64,000 bases of DNA from Tolypeutes matacus (taxonomy: Eukaryota; Chordata; Mammalia; Cingulata; Chlamyphoridae): contig JAKSZT010054335.1 in the NCBI GenBank assembly GCA_026826555.1, positions 7,659,557-7,723,556 of the forward strand. Direction: 5' to 3'. The notes beneath the pieces are model-generated. The model was not told the origin of the DNA. It saw nothing but the letters and a program-made list of their open reading frames with translations, and ran no database searches. The stretch's first letter is position 1. Each line of letters opens with the position of its first letter. The translations under genes were made by a program, and so were the position numbers. Positions 1-10,533 of this stretch are shown piece after piece.

Positions 1-273
1 TGCTCAGCCTCGCCAGTAACGAGCAAAGCAAAGCACAGGGAACCCCCAAACGTGGAAGGATGCTCAGCCTCGCCAGTAACGAGCAAAGCAAAGCACAGGG
101 AGCCCCCAAACGGGGAAGGATGCTCAGCCTCGCCAGTAACGAGCAGAGCAAAGCACAGGGAACCCCCCAAACGTGGAAGGATGCTCAGCCTCGCCAGTAA
201 TGAGCAAAGCAAAGCACAGGGAGCCCCCAAACGGGGAAGGATGCTCAGCCTCGCCAGTAATGAGCAAAGCAAA
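1..273. repeat. 60-bp minisatellite, dimeric organisation, cut by window start
   Basis: Four full units (1-60, 61-120, 121-181, 182-241) and a partial fifth (242-273), each starting TGCTCAGCCTCGCCAGTAA. Units 1 and 3 share the variant AACCCCC...ACGTGG, while units 2 and 4 share AGCCCCC...ACGGGG, so the real repeat period is about 120 bp. The array enters from outside the window, so its true length is unknown. The frame open through it (52-279) only reads the repeat and is not a gene. Confidence 0.95.
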
Positions 274-738
274 AATTAAAGCAACAGGAGACACCAGTTT
301 TACTCATTACATTTTTGGAAGGTAAAAATAATAAAGATTGAAAATATCCACATCAGTAAGAACATGAGGAAATGGGTATTCTCAAACCCCGTCAGTGAAA
401 CCATTTTGAAGTTCAATTTGTTCTAAAATATACAAACGCTTAAGCCAGAAATTGTACTTCTAGGCCTCTGCTGCCAAAACACCAGCACAGGGCAAAGATG
501 TTTGCCGATGGCTATTTCAGCATAATTTATAATATTGAAGGGAAACAGCCGCAAGTCTATGAATTGGCAACAGGTTAAAATAAGGAATTCTGTGTAGTCA
601 TTAGAAAAGGATGAGGTGCGTCTATGCGTCCTGACATGGAAGACTGTCCGTAGTCTGCAGAAGTTGGTGGCCTGGGGAGCTTGATGAGTAAATTATAAAA
701 CAACAACATATACTAGGAGCTCGTGTTTGTGAGGCAAG

Positions 739-742
<4 letters not shown>
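274..742. other. unique-looking intergenic DNA
   Basis: Moderately AT-rich sequence with no long reading frame. The stretch AACATGAGGAAATGGG... GCATAATTTATAATATTGAAGGG resembles an old L1 3' region but is too decayed for me to assign. Nothing else seen. Confidence 0.4.

Positions 743-774
<32 letters not shown>
743..774. repeat. (GT)n microsatellite with GC-dinucleotide end
   Basis: About 13 uninterrupted GT dinucleotides followed by GCGCGC. Alternating purine-pyrimidine of this kind can adopt Z-DNA; that is general knowledge, not shown here. Confidence 0.95.
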
Positions 775-775
<1 letters not shown>

Positions 776-889
776 ACAAAAGAAACCCTTGGCAGGGCTA
801 AGGTGATTCTCTTCCTTTCCTTCCCTTTTTTAAGGAGAACAGCGCTTCTCAGGAGGAAGGGAGAAGGAAGCTTCCCTGAAGCAGACAGG

Positions 890-1400
890 CCTTCCCTCTG
901 GGCGCTAGCGGGGATCTCCTCGGGGGCTGCTGAAGGCCAGGTCCCCGAGATGTGCAGGGTTTGCGGGGTGGCTGCTGCTCTCGGGAGGAACGGCGTCAGC
1001 GAGGGAGCTGAGCAGGGCCGTGTGCGCCCTGGGGCTGGCCGGGATCCCGCCGGTCACTCCTCCAGGGCAGCCTGGGGAGGAGGGTGAGACGCTCCTGGAC
1101 CTGGACGAGGCAGCTGTGCTCTCCAAGAAGAGGGCCTCGGAGGGCCATTGGCCGGCTGCACTCACGGGGGCGGGGATAGAGGGGATCAGGGCAGCTGCCC
1201 TAGAGAAAACCGCGGAGAGGCAAGCAGTCAGTGCGTGGCTGCGCACCCCACGTGGCTCTCGTGGCTGGAGGAGAAAGGGGAAGGGGCCACATACCACGCC
1301 ACTCCCCGGCTTGAGAGCTGGCTCCTGAACAGGAGACGGATCCATCTGTAGGAGGCCTGGAGAGGCGCCGTGACGCTGTGCATCCGTCAGCGCTCTCTGG
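890..1400. other. GC-rich block without recognisable gene
   Basis: GC-rich and moderately CpG-rich. Several overlapping frames stay open on both strands, as expected by composition. I see no domain, no convincing splice pair and no polyA signal tied to them. Confidence 0.4.
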
Positions 1401-1414
1401 GGAGCAGAATCAGC

Positions 1415-1822
1415 AGGAGACGTCTGTCAATAGTGTGAGGTTTTATAAGAGTCTCTCACGCGACCGTGGGGATGCACAAGTCCAGGTTCCACAGGCAGGC
1501 TGCAAACCAGGGGCTCTGATGAAAGTCCAATGAAGGTCCTTGATGAGTTTCCAGAGCCACTGGCTGTCCAAAGACGAGCTGGGAAATTCTCTCTGAATGT
1601 TGAAATCACTTCCGCTTTTAAGGCATTCAACAGAGTGGATAAACCGTCACTCGTTGCAGACGGCAATCTCCCTGGTTGATCCTAGATGTAACCTGCTCTC
1701 TATGCAGAAAACTCACCGGTAACTAAAGTCCATAAATGTCCTTGTATTACACTTAGCCCAGTGCTTGCTGGACCAAACACCTGAGCACAGTTACCTGGCC
1801 GAGTGGACACATGAGTCTGACC
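1415..1822 (-). repeat. LTR-like dispersed repeat, family A, copy 1
   Basis: On the minus strand it starts near TGTGTCCACTCGGCCAGGTAA, continues GTAATACAAGGACATTTATGGACTTT, and ends near TATAAAACCTCACAC. It is collinear over about 400 bp with the plus-strand copy at 6655-7080. I do not assign a family name. A frame of 79 codons (1427-1666, minus) matches the same frame in the other copy; see findings. Confidence 0.8.
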
Positions 1823-1824
1823 AT

Positions 1825-2785
1825 CACACCCTGGCTCCCTGAGATTAGGGGTCGAAAGACCGGCTGGGAGGCTCAGGCTGCCCCAGTTAGGCCCCACCAG
1901 CACCAGGTGTGGAAGTGTTCGGAGCTGGTAGACGTAACCAGGGGCAGGGGCTTGGCCGGGGGCTTGGCTGGGGGCACTGGGCCTCCACGTGTCCTCCCAG
2001 CATGGTGCCTTCATCCCATACCTAACTGCACGACGGCCAGCGTGGCCCTGATCACAAAAGGCCCAGTGAGCAGAGGGGCAGGGCCGCCACTGAAATGAAG
2101 GTGTTCTGTGAAACGGGGGCTCCGTGTGAGGGCCTGTGTGCTCGTGGCTGCAGTGGGAGCGTGGCCGCCTGAGCCTGCGGCGTGGCTGGGAGCCCCAGGG
2201 AGCTGCGGGCCGGAGCACGGGGCCGCGACCTCGGCCTCTGCTCTGGCAAGAGCTTCGGGGCCAGGCCAGGGCCGGCAGGACGGCGAAGCAGCCATGGAGT
2301 GCAGGCACGGCTGGCTCCTTCTGCCTGTGTGTGTTGAGACAGGGTGGTCCCCAGGGGTCCACGTGAGCCCTCAGCTCAAGACGTGGGAGGCTCAAAAGGG
2401 AACTCAGCGGGGCTAGAAAATAAGATACGTGACCATATAATATGTGTATCTTGATCATATTGGACTAAACAGATAGAAATGTAGAGAAAAATTGTTTCTG
2501 GTAAGTACAAGTATTTTTAGAACAATTAATATATTTTTTTATGCAGCTATTTGTTCCCTCCTGGATAATGGTTTCTAAAAAGCTTTGCTGGTTTCTTTTG
2601 TGAAGTTGATTCTATCTGGGAACAGAGATGCAGGAATATAACAGAATCCCCGGAGGAGAGCACGTGAAAGGGCTGTGCTGCTGACAACAGGGCATCTCAC
2701 GGGAGCTCGAGTCTCGGCTTGTCCTCTCCTTCCTACCTCTTCCGGCTGTACAGCAGGTCCCTACAGTAAAGCACAGATTTGGGTT
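1825..2785. other. intergenic DNA, GC-rich first half
   Basis: 1825-2400 is GC-rich with several chance frames on both strands (for example minus 1700-2458, whose 3' half reads through the repeat next door). 2400-2785 is AT-rich and featureless. No gene recognised. Confidence 0.35.
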
Positions 2786-2789
2786 AGTG

Positions 2790-3430
2790 GCTCCTCGAGC
2801 AGATCAGACGAGCGGCTTCCCTGAGTCCTGAACCGACGAGCAGCACCGAGGAGCTGCCTCGGCCTGCAGCTGAGGACGGGTGAAGCGGCGGAACGCGGGA
2901 GAGCTCGCCAGGGCCCCGCGTGCGCGGGCACCTCCTTCGCCACCGCGTGGAGCCTGCGAGCGGGCAGAGCTGCCGGGACCGTGTCCCCAAGGCTGCGGTG
3001 GAGGGGAAAGGAGAGGAGCGGCCACCCCCCACCCTCGTGTTCGCCGGCCCCACTGCGGTGCGTCTGCTGTGGGCAGGGGTCCTCGCTTTGCACACTGACA
3101 TCTCCCAGCGCCTCGGAAAGAGCCCAGCGTGAAGGACGTGCTCCAAGAGCGTTGGCCGAGCGAAGGAGGGTGCCAGAGCAACCGCCCGTCACCGCGTTCA
3201 CCGTCAGATGTCCAGCTGCTTCCATGGCTGTGGGAGCTGACGCCGGCATGTTCTGAGTCCGGTGACTAATTCCCAGGGGTTTTAAAGCCCCTGCAGAGGC
3301 AGCGCCCTGCAGGCTGGTGGCCGGTCCACTGAGGCGCGCTCTCCTCCGCGTGGCCCTCCTCCTCCACCGCCTTCAAGGCAGAGAGGCAGCAAAGTCCAGG
3401 CGCCGGAAAGAAAGGAGATAAACGCGGAAG
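2790..3430. promoter_or_regulatory. CpG-island-like block
   Basis: Dense CpG dinucleotides, roughly one per ten bases around 2800-3010, with high GC. This stands out against a CpG-poor mammalian background and suggests either an unmethylated regulatory island or a young GC-rich sequence. I see no TATA box, first exon or downstream gene, so promoter activity is only a possibility. Confidence 0.5.
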
Positions 3431-3990
3431 CTTCCACTAAGCTGGGGGGTAAGAGGGGCGCGCTTCTTAAGCACCATGCAATGGCCCCTGCACTGCGTGC
3501 GGCAGGAGGCACCTGGACGGGCTTTCTGAGAAAACCGGAACAACGGGATGCGCCCTCCAGAACCCGCTTCTCAGACTGGACGGCAAGCCGTCCTTGTCAA
3601 TGGACACCTGCTCCCCACTTGGAAGACCCCCATGTGAAAGGGAGGCTCAATGTCAGGCAACCGGAATGTCTCCTCACTTGCTTCCACGCTCTCTACACGA
3701 GCTTCTTTCCAATCCCTCGGCGGAGCTCCCTTCTAATTTCTGGAAGGGGTGCTACCCGATTCCGGAATCACTCGGTAAAGCTGTGAGACAAATTTAATGT
3801 TGTTGAAAACTTTCTCTTTTGACATTCTCTTCCAGGAGAGTAAGAGAATAGTTTAGGAAAAATGTGAGTCAAGAAAAGCCGTTACTAGGTTCCCATGGGG
3901 CCCAGAATGGAAAACGGGGGGTGGGGGTGTGTGTGAGAAGATGGAAACCTCGTAGAGTTTGAGGCAGACACTGAACACAGACAGACCTAG
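3431..3990. other. intergenic DNA upstream of the provirus
   Basis: No assignable repeat or gene. A short purine run with GGGGGGTGGGGGTGTGTGTG lies at about 3917-3938. Confidence 0.35.
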
Positions 3991-3994
3991 CGGA

Positions 3995-4745
3995 GTTGAG
4001 CCCCTAAGAAACTGAATCTACAAAGGGACACGGGCCAGACCATAGATGGCCGCAGAACTCTGACCTACACGCTGCAGCGACCAGCGCAGGAAGCCAAGCC
4101 ACAGCCTCCGTGCCAGGCAGCCCTGGACCATCAGAATTTGCTCACCGACTGCCAGCTCCCCTACTTTCATTTTGTCCCAGATTCCAATTTAGGACCAGTA
4201 AGAGGAAGCCAAATATGCTCCGGAAACTAATCACATAATACTCCCCCCTTCTGGGAAACCTGCCTCCACTTCCCTGGACCAAGAACCTCCAGCCAGAGCC
4301 TATCTGAAGCCTTTCCCTCTTCTAACCCTAACCCTAACCCTAACCCTAACCCTAACCCTAACCCTAACCTAACCCTAACCCTAACCCTAACCCTAACCCT
4401 AACCCTAACCCTAACCCCCTCCCCTGCCTGCCTTTGAGTTCTTGCTAAACACAAGTGATGGTGGCTGACTCCCTTGCAAAGCAAGCTCTGAGCAAACAGC
4501 CTCCGTCTGGCCTCATCTGGGGGGTCTTCGTTGGTTTCCAGTCTTGCCGGAGACCCACCAAGACACCGTCTGCCCTGGCCGTCGCTGCAGACCCCGCCTT
4601 CAGTGGCGAGGCTGTCACAGGGGCACCCGGGCTCGCTGCCGCTGCTGGTTGAGTCTGCGCTGAGTTGTAAGTCAGCTCCAGGTCTGAGCCCCACTCTGTG
4701 ATGAGTTTTCAGCTATGTATTCTAGTTTTCTGACCCATTTGGCGT
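3995..4745 (+). mobile_element. ERV1-like LTR (copy 1), interrupted by telomeric repeat
   Basis: Collinear with the LTR at 8400-8890: shared blocks include AGAAACTGAATCTACAAA, AGGCCAGACC..CGCAGAACTCTGA, CCCAGATTCCAATTTAGGACCA, GTGATGGTGGCTGACTCCCTTGC and AGCAAGCTCTGAGCAAACAG. The usual LTR polyadenylation region (GAGTAAATAG in the sister) is GAGCAAACAG here. A CCCATTTGGCG boundary near 4735 parallels CCCATTTGGTG near 8880 and may mark the start of the primer-binding area. The region corresponding to the TATA box is replaced by (CCCTAA)n. Borders are approximate. Confidence 0.75.
4322..4416. repeat. interstitial telomeric repeat (CCCTAA)n
   Basis: Sixteen consecutive CTAACC units; fifteen are perfect hexamers and one (4364-4368) has lost a C. 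This is vertebrate telomere sequence in C-strand orientation on the + strand. It lies inside an ERV-type LTR, between CCTTTCCCTCTT and CCCCCTCCCCTGCC. In the sister LTR at 8400-8890 the corresponding interval reads CTTTACTATAAGGCTTTCCC. The frames open across it are repeat artefacts. Confidence 0.98.
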
Positions 4746-4749
4746 CCTC

Positions 4750-5760
4750 GGTGGAGCCACGGCTTTTTGCTCTCTTTCGTGCTCCGTTTTGTGTTGTGCT
4801 GCCTGAAAGTGCTGTTTGTCGTAAGGAGACTCACAGGGCAGCATGTGGGCATAGACGCCTGCTGGAGCTGCCCAGCCTGGGGGGGTCAGCGAGTCTCACC
4901 AATTCAGCGCCCCTTTGTGCCAGCTTTGCAGAGTCACCGGTACACCAGATGAGGCAAAGCCGCTCCATGTTTTTTTGTTCTGAGAGCTTGGCTTTGACCC
5001 AGGAGAACGTTCTCTCTGGTGTTCTGCCTGCCTGGGGGTGGCTGAGGGGAGGGGCCCAGAGGGGTCTGCATTCAAAGGCGGCAAAATACTGGGTTGGGGG
5101 CAGACACACGGTGCACATGCGTGGGTCTCAACCGACCGTTTCCTGCTTTCACGGCATCATCTAAGCCTGAGTCCTCTGCTCCTCTAGGGCAAATTCCTGA
5201 TTTCTACATGTATTCTCATTACAGTCCCAGTTTTTGTGTCTGTCTCTCTAAACGGCATAACTTCAAGGTCTTCAATGGCCACTCGGGATCATTCGACTTA
5301 AATAAAATTTTTCATTTGAGGGACACCTTAGAAAAGAAATAAAGGGAGATTTCTCAGGCCCAAGGGGTAGCTTTTTTTTGATGGTATGTAGAAGCCTCCA
5401 AATGAAGTTCTGACTCAAAAATTTCTTCACTAAAAGATTCTCTGGGCAAAGCTATATACAATCTGACAAACTCAAGTAACAACAAGCTAGAGTCCTTTCT
5501 CTAGTAAATCCTACCCCTCCTTGCACTCCAGTTGCCTCCCTAATTCCAGTCCTCCCTCTTCCCCCTTATACTTTTGATCACTCTCCTTCCACATTCCGTC
5601 AACTTCTCCCTCTTCTTCCCCTTAGCCAGACTTCCTATCTTTTCCTAAGGACTCTCCTAAGACTCCAAAATGCCATTTGCCTCTCAGAAGCCAAGTGTGT
5701 AGGCAATTGTGTAACTTAAATCCTGGCCCTGAGCTGAATTAAGAGCTACAATTCGGGATT
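4750..5760 (+). pseudogene. retroviral leader and gag remnant
   Basis: Follows the LTR. Around 5510-5680 one reads a proline-rich, degenerate stretch ending in CCAAAATGCCATTTGCCTCTCAG, which looks like the proline-rich linker and start of capsid in gammaretrovirus-like gag. No continuous gag frame survives: stops and frame changes are frequent. The call rests on composition and position between LTR and integrase remnant, so it is tentative. Confidence 0.45.
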
Positions 5761-5999
5761 TACCTAAACTTGGAAAAGTTCAGCTGCCATTCACAGAGGA
5801 AGTTAGACTTCGTTTGGGTACATATGTCTTAGGATTGCTTGAATGATATGAACTTGTACATGTTAGTTGAAACCTCAGATGCTAAATCTTGGATGAGAAA
5901 ATCTGGGCTGAGAAACAGATCTACAGAATCCTCTTTCTGCATAAAACCGAGTGGGGGGAGAGGGGGCAAAAGATAGGGTAAAGTCTCCTAAAAGCCACA

Positions 6000-6630
6000 C
6001 CCCAAACCTCCAGTAAAAATGGATTGGACCCTATTCCAATCATGCACACAGAGATGAAACTATAGGAGAATACGGCCATACGGTCCACCCCTTCAGGGTC
6101 AAAGCACTTAGCTCCCTATAACCTGGTCATTGGAAGGTCCATGCATGGAGGGAGCTCATCTCTGGCCCTCTGGCCTGACGCATGCAGACATGGTAAAATA
6201 TGGCAAGGCCCTCTGGACTTGCACACCCAACCCCATGACTAACAGAATAAGGCCATTTTCCCACAACATCCTCCTGAACAGTCTCTTCATAATCCTTAAC
6301 CAGAAGGTTTCATCTGTTGGAAGAGACATCTGAGAAAAACTACTCTTGAACTTCACTGCAAGGGACCTTATCAGGTACCGTTAAAAACTATACAGTAATG
6401 AAACTCCAGGAAGTCAGTCCTTGGGTTCATGCCTCACAATTAAAGAAGCAATTCAGAATTCCACACAGTAGGGAGGCTGTTCCAATCGGGGACCTTGAAG
6501 TTGGGATTTTCAGAGACTCTAGTAGCAGCCAGTCATCAAAAGTAGTCATCTGGCCCAAGATCTTTGGAACATGCAGGCAGCCTAGAATGAAGGACAGCTT
6601 CTACCTAAGATATGGAACTGCTTGCTAATA
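6000..6630 (+). pseudogene. retroviral pol remnant: integrase C-terminus
   Basis: The frame 6398-6628 begins with a segment reading SPWVHASQLKK, matching the end of gammaretroviral integrase, where a tryptophan and a histidine precede the lysine-rich tail. Just upstream, TGCAAGGGACCTTATCAGGTACCG gives the usual glycine-proline-tyrosine element, but in another frame, so at least one frameshift separates them. Protease, reverse transcriptase and RNase H are not seen between the gag-like part and this point, which implies a large internal deletion. Not functional. Confidence 0.65.
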
Positions 6631-6654
6631 ACCATTCTTCTCATTTTCTGTGAT

Positions 6655-7080
6655 GGTTAGTTAGGCTAATGTGTCAGCTCGGCCAGGTAATGGTGCCCAG
6701 TTGCCTGGTCAAGCAAGCACTTGGCTAACTGTAATACAAGGACATTTATGGACTTTAGTCATCTGTGAGTTTACTGCATAGAATCAGCCAGGGAGATTGC
6801 CATCAGCGATGAGTGACGCTTTATCCAATCAGTTGAAGGCCTTAAAAGGGGAAGAGATTTCAGCATTCAGAGAGAATTTTCCAGCTTGTTGCTGGACAGC
6901 CAGCGTCTCCTGGGAACTCATCCAGGACCTTCATGGGACTGTCATCGGAGCCCCTGGTTTGCAGCCTGCCTGCGGAACCTGGACTTGTGCATCCCCTCGG
7001 TCACGTGAGAGTATTTTATAAAATCTCACACTGTTGACAGATATCGCCTGCTGATTCTGTTTCCCTAAAACATTTTCAAT
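6655..7080 (+). repeat. LTR-like dispersed repeat, family A, copy 2
   Basis: Same family as 1415-1822, opposite strand. Begins near GGTTAGTTAGGCTAATGTGTCAGC and ends near ATAAAATCTCACACTG...CTGATTCTGTTTCC. Contains CCAATCAGTTGAAGGCCTTAA. It sits inside the remains of the ERV1-like provirus, between the integrase and env parts, so it inserted after the provirus or marks a rearrangement. Confidence 0.8.
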
Positions 7081-8395
7081 AGACCCCTGGTTGTTACCCA
7101 CCCATAATGATCCATTTTCTCTTTTCTTTTCTTTTTATTGGGTCATAACATATTCATTTTATTTCCATTCTTAGATTATCCCAAGCAGTGTTTGCTGCCC
7201 TCAGTCTTACTGATTGCTGGGTGTGCTTTCTATCACCAGACCACCATGATAAAGTCCTCTGGAAAATCCCAGCTCATCAAACAAGATCATAGGAACTTAC
7301 AGCCAATGGCATTTCCACTTGCAGCTACCTAGACAAATGACCATAGGTAAATCAATATGCACCTTTGGTAGAGTCCTTCCCTCCCAGAAAGATAACCAGT
7401 GATTACAATTGGTTCTAAATTTGAATAAAACAACCTTCATGGGGTGAGTGGGCAATTACTTGCCTCCTGGAAGAGCCTGATAGCGATCCATAAATGTAAT
7501 TGTGCTTACAATTAAAAGGTCTTGGTTCTGAGCTCCTGCTGGAACATTTCCTTTCTCCTGGATCTCGAGGTACCCCTCCCTCTGAAGCCAGGATGCCTGG
7601 TCCTGCTTAGACTAACATCCCATGTACTTGAGGAGTAGTATTCCGACACCGTCGTGTATGCAGGTACTCTAATTCTATAAATTACCAGGACTGGAAATTC
7701 CAATTCAGATGCAAGCACCAAAAAAGGCTGCCCTTGATTATTCAGGCTCTCTGCTTAAGGAGATTATTGACTCATTGTCTATGTGAAAAATCAGAGCATA
7801 ATCCAATGGTGGAATCATCCAAACAGAAAACACAATAAGAAACATCACTAAGTTTGGCAGAAGTTATTAACAATCCCACCAATGCCTAGATGAAGTATAG
7901 ATCAACCTCAAGTCATCGGCAGGGGTGGTGACAGACAACAGAACTGCCGTGGACTTCTTGTTGGCGGGCGACAGCCGTGTCTGAGCCATTGCTCATACTT
8001 CTTGCCGTACGTGGGCTAATCAAATAGGCAAGACAGAGCAGGCTGCACATCACCTCAAGGATAAAGCTAATTGGCTGTTGGAAGCAGATTCTCCTGGCCT
8101 ACAGGATGTTTAGTTGGCCTGGGTTGGGTGATTTGGGGCTCCTGGTTCCAAAGCATCTTACAGGGACTAGTAACCGTTCCTGTTTTTGTCATAGTGGGCA
8201 CGAAGTGGCCCTTTGCAGTCTATCCAGTGTCGTAAAAGCCACACTGCAGCTGTCTCTCATCAGATGACGGCCATAATAACACAACGACAAAAATCTCAAG
8301 GACGTCTTGTGATACAGTCGACCGTGGAGACAACTGAACACCCCTAAGCCTTGAAGAGCTGGACCTCTAGCCTTCCCTGAATCAGTCAACCTCTT
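7080..8395 (+). pseudogene. env: retroviral env remnant with TM subunit
   Basis: From 7922 a frame reads GVVTDNRTAVDFLLAG, the conserved immunosuppressive-type region of gammaretroviral transmembrane envelope protein. The downstream cysteine cluster and an amphipathic stretch around 8030-8090 follow in decayed form. A stop codon at 7982-7984 and several more downstream break the protein. SU sequence between 7080 and 7850 is not recognisable in detail. Position immediately upstream of the 8400 LTR is that expected for env. Non-functional relic. Confidence 0.65.
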
Positions 8396-8399
8396 GCAA

Positions 8400-8890
8400 G
8401 TGGTAGAATGACCAAAAGGAGCACTAAGAGACTGAATGCACAAAAGGACAATGGCCAGGCCACACGCAGCAATAGAACTCTGACTCACAGGCTCTGCATC
8501 AGTTGGTCCAGAACAATTAGCACTTGGCCAATGACTGCCAGCTTCCCTGTTTCGGTCCTACTTCCAACTCAGGACCAACCAAAGAAAGCCAAATAGGCTC
8601 CTCAGACCAGTCACGTAAGATGTCCTGCTTCTAGTTAGCCTGCATCCAGGTTTCCTCTGCCAACAACTTCTAATCAGAGCATACCCAAAGGCTTCCTCTC
8701 TTTACTATAAGGCTTTCCCACTGCCTTGCCTGTCTTTGAGTCACTGCCATTCAAGTGATGATGGCTGACTCCCTTGCTGCAGCAAGCTCTGAGTAAATAG
8801 CCTCTTGGTTCTTATTTCTGTGGTCTTCATTTGTTTACATGCCGCATTTGGAACCCTGAAGGAGACAGCCTCATGTGGCTCCCATTTGGT
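8400..8890 (+). mobile_element. ERV1-like LTR (copy 2)
   Basis: Homologous to the 3995-4745 LTR but without the telomeric insert. A TATA-like TACTATAAGGC lies near 8704 and a GAGTAAATAG polyadenylation-like motif near 8791. It follows the env remnant, so it is the natural 3' LTR of the same provirus. CCCATTTGGTGACACGG near 8880 looks like a boundary and primer-binding region. Confidence 0.75.
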
Positions 8891-9260
8891 GACACGGAGC
8901 AGCTGCGGCCAAGTAAGACTGGAACTGCGGCGGATTTAAGCTGAGAAAGAACAGGAGGTGGCATGCTGGCACTCTTTAGGCTCTTACACACACCAAAGGA
9001 ACCTATCGATCCCCGTAGACTCCATATGGAATGGACGACACCAAGAGTTGAGACCCAGCAAGCCTGCAGGGGCCCTTTTTGGGAGGGGCAAGGTGAGACT
9101 GTCACAGGGCATGTGAGGTGGTTTGCCTAGGCCAGGGCCCTGATGTGGGATTTGTCTGAGAGTCAGAGGCTCTACTAACATATTAAGAGCCAAACAGGGG
9201 TGGGGGGTGGGCAGTCAGAACATGGAGAAAAAGACTCCAAATCCTCACCATACCGAGAAT
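8891..9260. other. flank of the provirus, unassigned
   Basis: Could be further retroviral leader (GAACTGCGGCGGATTTAAGCTGAG follows the LTR boundary) or plain flank. Minus-strand frames of 92 and 69 codons here show no domain. Confidence 0.3.
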
Positions 9261-9262
9261 AC

Positions 9263-9480
9263 TGTATCAGTTAGGTTTTGCTGTGTAACAAACCACCCCC
9301 AAATCTAGCAACCTAAGACAATAAGCATTTATTTAGCTCATGATTCTATGGGTTGGTTGGGTGGCTCTTCTGGGCTGGGCTGGCTCGGGTGATCTTGCTG
9401 GGCTGATCCGTGTATCTGTAATTAGGGAGCAGGTTGGCTGGCGGCTGGGTGATCCGGGATGGCCTCCCTCTTCTGAGTGA
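9263..9480 (-). repeat. ancient MaLR/ERVL-type LTR fragment
   Basis: On the minus strand the end reads ...AAATAAATGCTTATTGTCTTAGGTTGCTAG...GTTACACAGCAAAACCTAACTGATACAG, which has the AATAAA and 'TTACAGCAAAACTAATACA' type ending of MaLR-like LTRs. Confidence 0.45.
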
Positions 9481-9484
9481 TATG

Positions 9485-10285
9485 AGTTGTAAATCAGTGA
9501 CCTTCTGACAAACAGATCAATATAAATGATTTTCAGTGTTTTTCCTTCACTATTCTTGTTCCCTCATCAGCATCCTGAAAACAAGCCGTATTTGCAATGT
9601 CAAGGCATTCACAAAGAAGTTTTTGAGTAATTATCACTTAAATGTATTAGCAGTAAGCACAGTGAAGCACCTCGTAATTTACCTAGAAGCTTCCTCCTAA
9701 TATAAATTTTCAACTTCTTTCACTTTATGACCTTACAGCTCAACCAAAGATCATGCTTTCCAGTACTTTTGCAGATGAATATGTGCAGGAAGCAGCCTCC
9801 AGGAAGGGTTGCCAGCATGGAGGAAGGTAGTTGAAGGTCTGTTATTTCTTTGCTGTATGAAAAAATGAGAGTGTAGCATCATCCCCCATGCCACGGCCAT
9901 TGTTTCTTTTGGATTAAACCACTGATAGGGGGCTGGTCCAAATGCCTATCTGGTAACTATGTATATGGTACAAGAAGCTATGTGTTCAACAGCCTATGCC
10001 TGACTAATAGGAATAGAGAGAAATACTGATCCATTAACACAAAACCTCTCAGGGCTTATTTTGCAAAGAGCGAGCTCTCTTGGTGGACTGGGAGAAAATT
10101 AGCACACAGTAATTATTCCATCACCAAGATTTATTTTCCCCATGGGTTCGGGGCAATCGCCACCGTGCTGGTGTCAGCAAGTTGACACACTCCCTGTATT
10201 CGACATTACTACACAAGGATACAAACCCTTTCTTTGTGTATTCAGAAGACACCTGAGACAAGGATGAGATGCTAAAATATCACTG
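9485..10285. other. intergenic DNA
   Basis: AT-leaning, no long frame, no repeat I can name. Confidence 0.35.
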
Positions 10286-10287
10286 AA

Positions 10288-10514
10288 GGGAGAGCGGATG
10301 TGACTCAAGCGGTTGAGTGCCTGCCTCCCACATGGTAGGTCTCAGATTTGGTTCCTGGTGCCTCCTGAATAAACAAGAACAGACAACAAACAGAACAAAC
10401 AAGGAAGCCAACTCAGGGGAGCCGATGTGGCTCAGTGGTTGAGCACCAGCTTCTCACATACAAGGTCCTGGGTTCAATCCCCAGCCCCTGGTACCTTAAA
10501 AAAAAAAAAAAAAG
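10288..10514 (+). mobile_element. DAS-type SINE, dimer
   Basis: Two tRNA-Ala-like monomers: GGGAGAGCGGATGTGACTCAAGCGGTTGAG... (from 10288) and GGGGAGCCGATGTGGCTCAGTGGTTGAG... (from about 10417), joined by an A-rich linker and ended by a 16-18 base poly(A). The second monomer has a clear Pol III B box (GGTTCAATCC, near 10472). The dimer is typical of armadillo DAS-SINEs; L1 enzymes are thought to mobilise them. Confidence 0.9.
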
Positions 10515-10533
10515 ATAAGTTGATTTTTTTTTC

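Noticed and set aside
1700..2458. 252-codon minus frame
   Set aside because: GC-rich chance frame whose 3' end runs into the family A repeat; no domain.
4227..4694. 155-codon minus frame with (VR)n and (GL)n runs
   Set aside because: It is the translation of the telomeric repeat in two registers around a one-base deletion.
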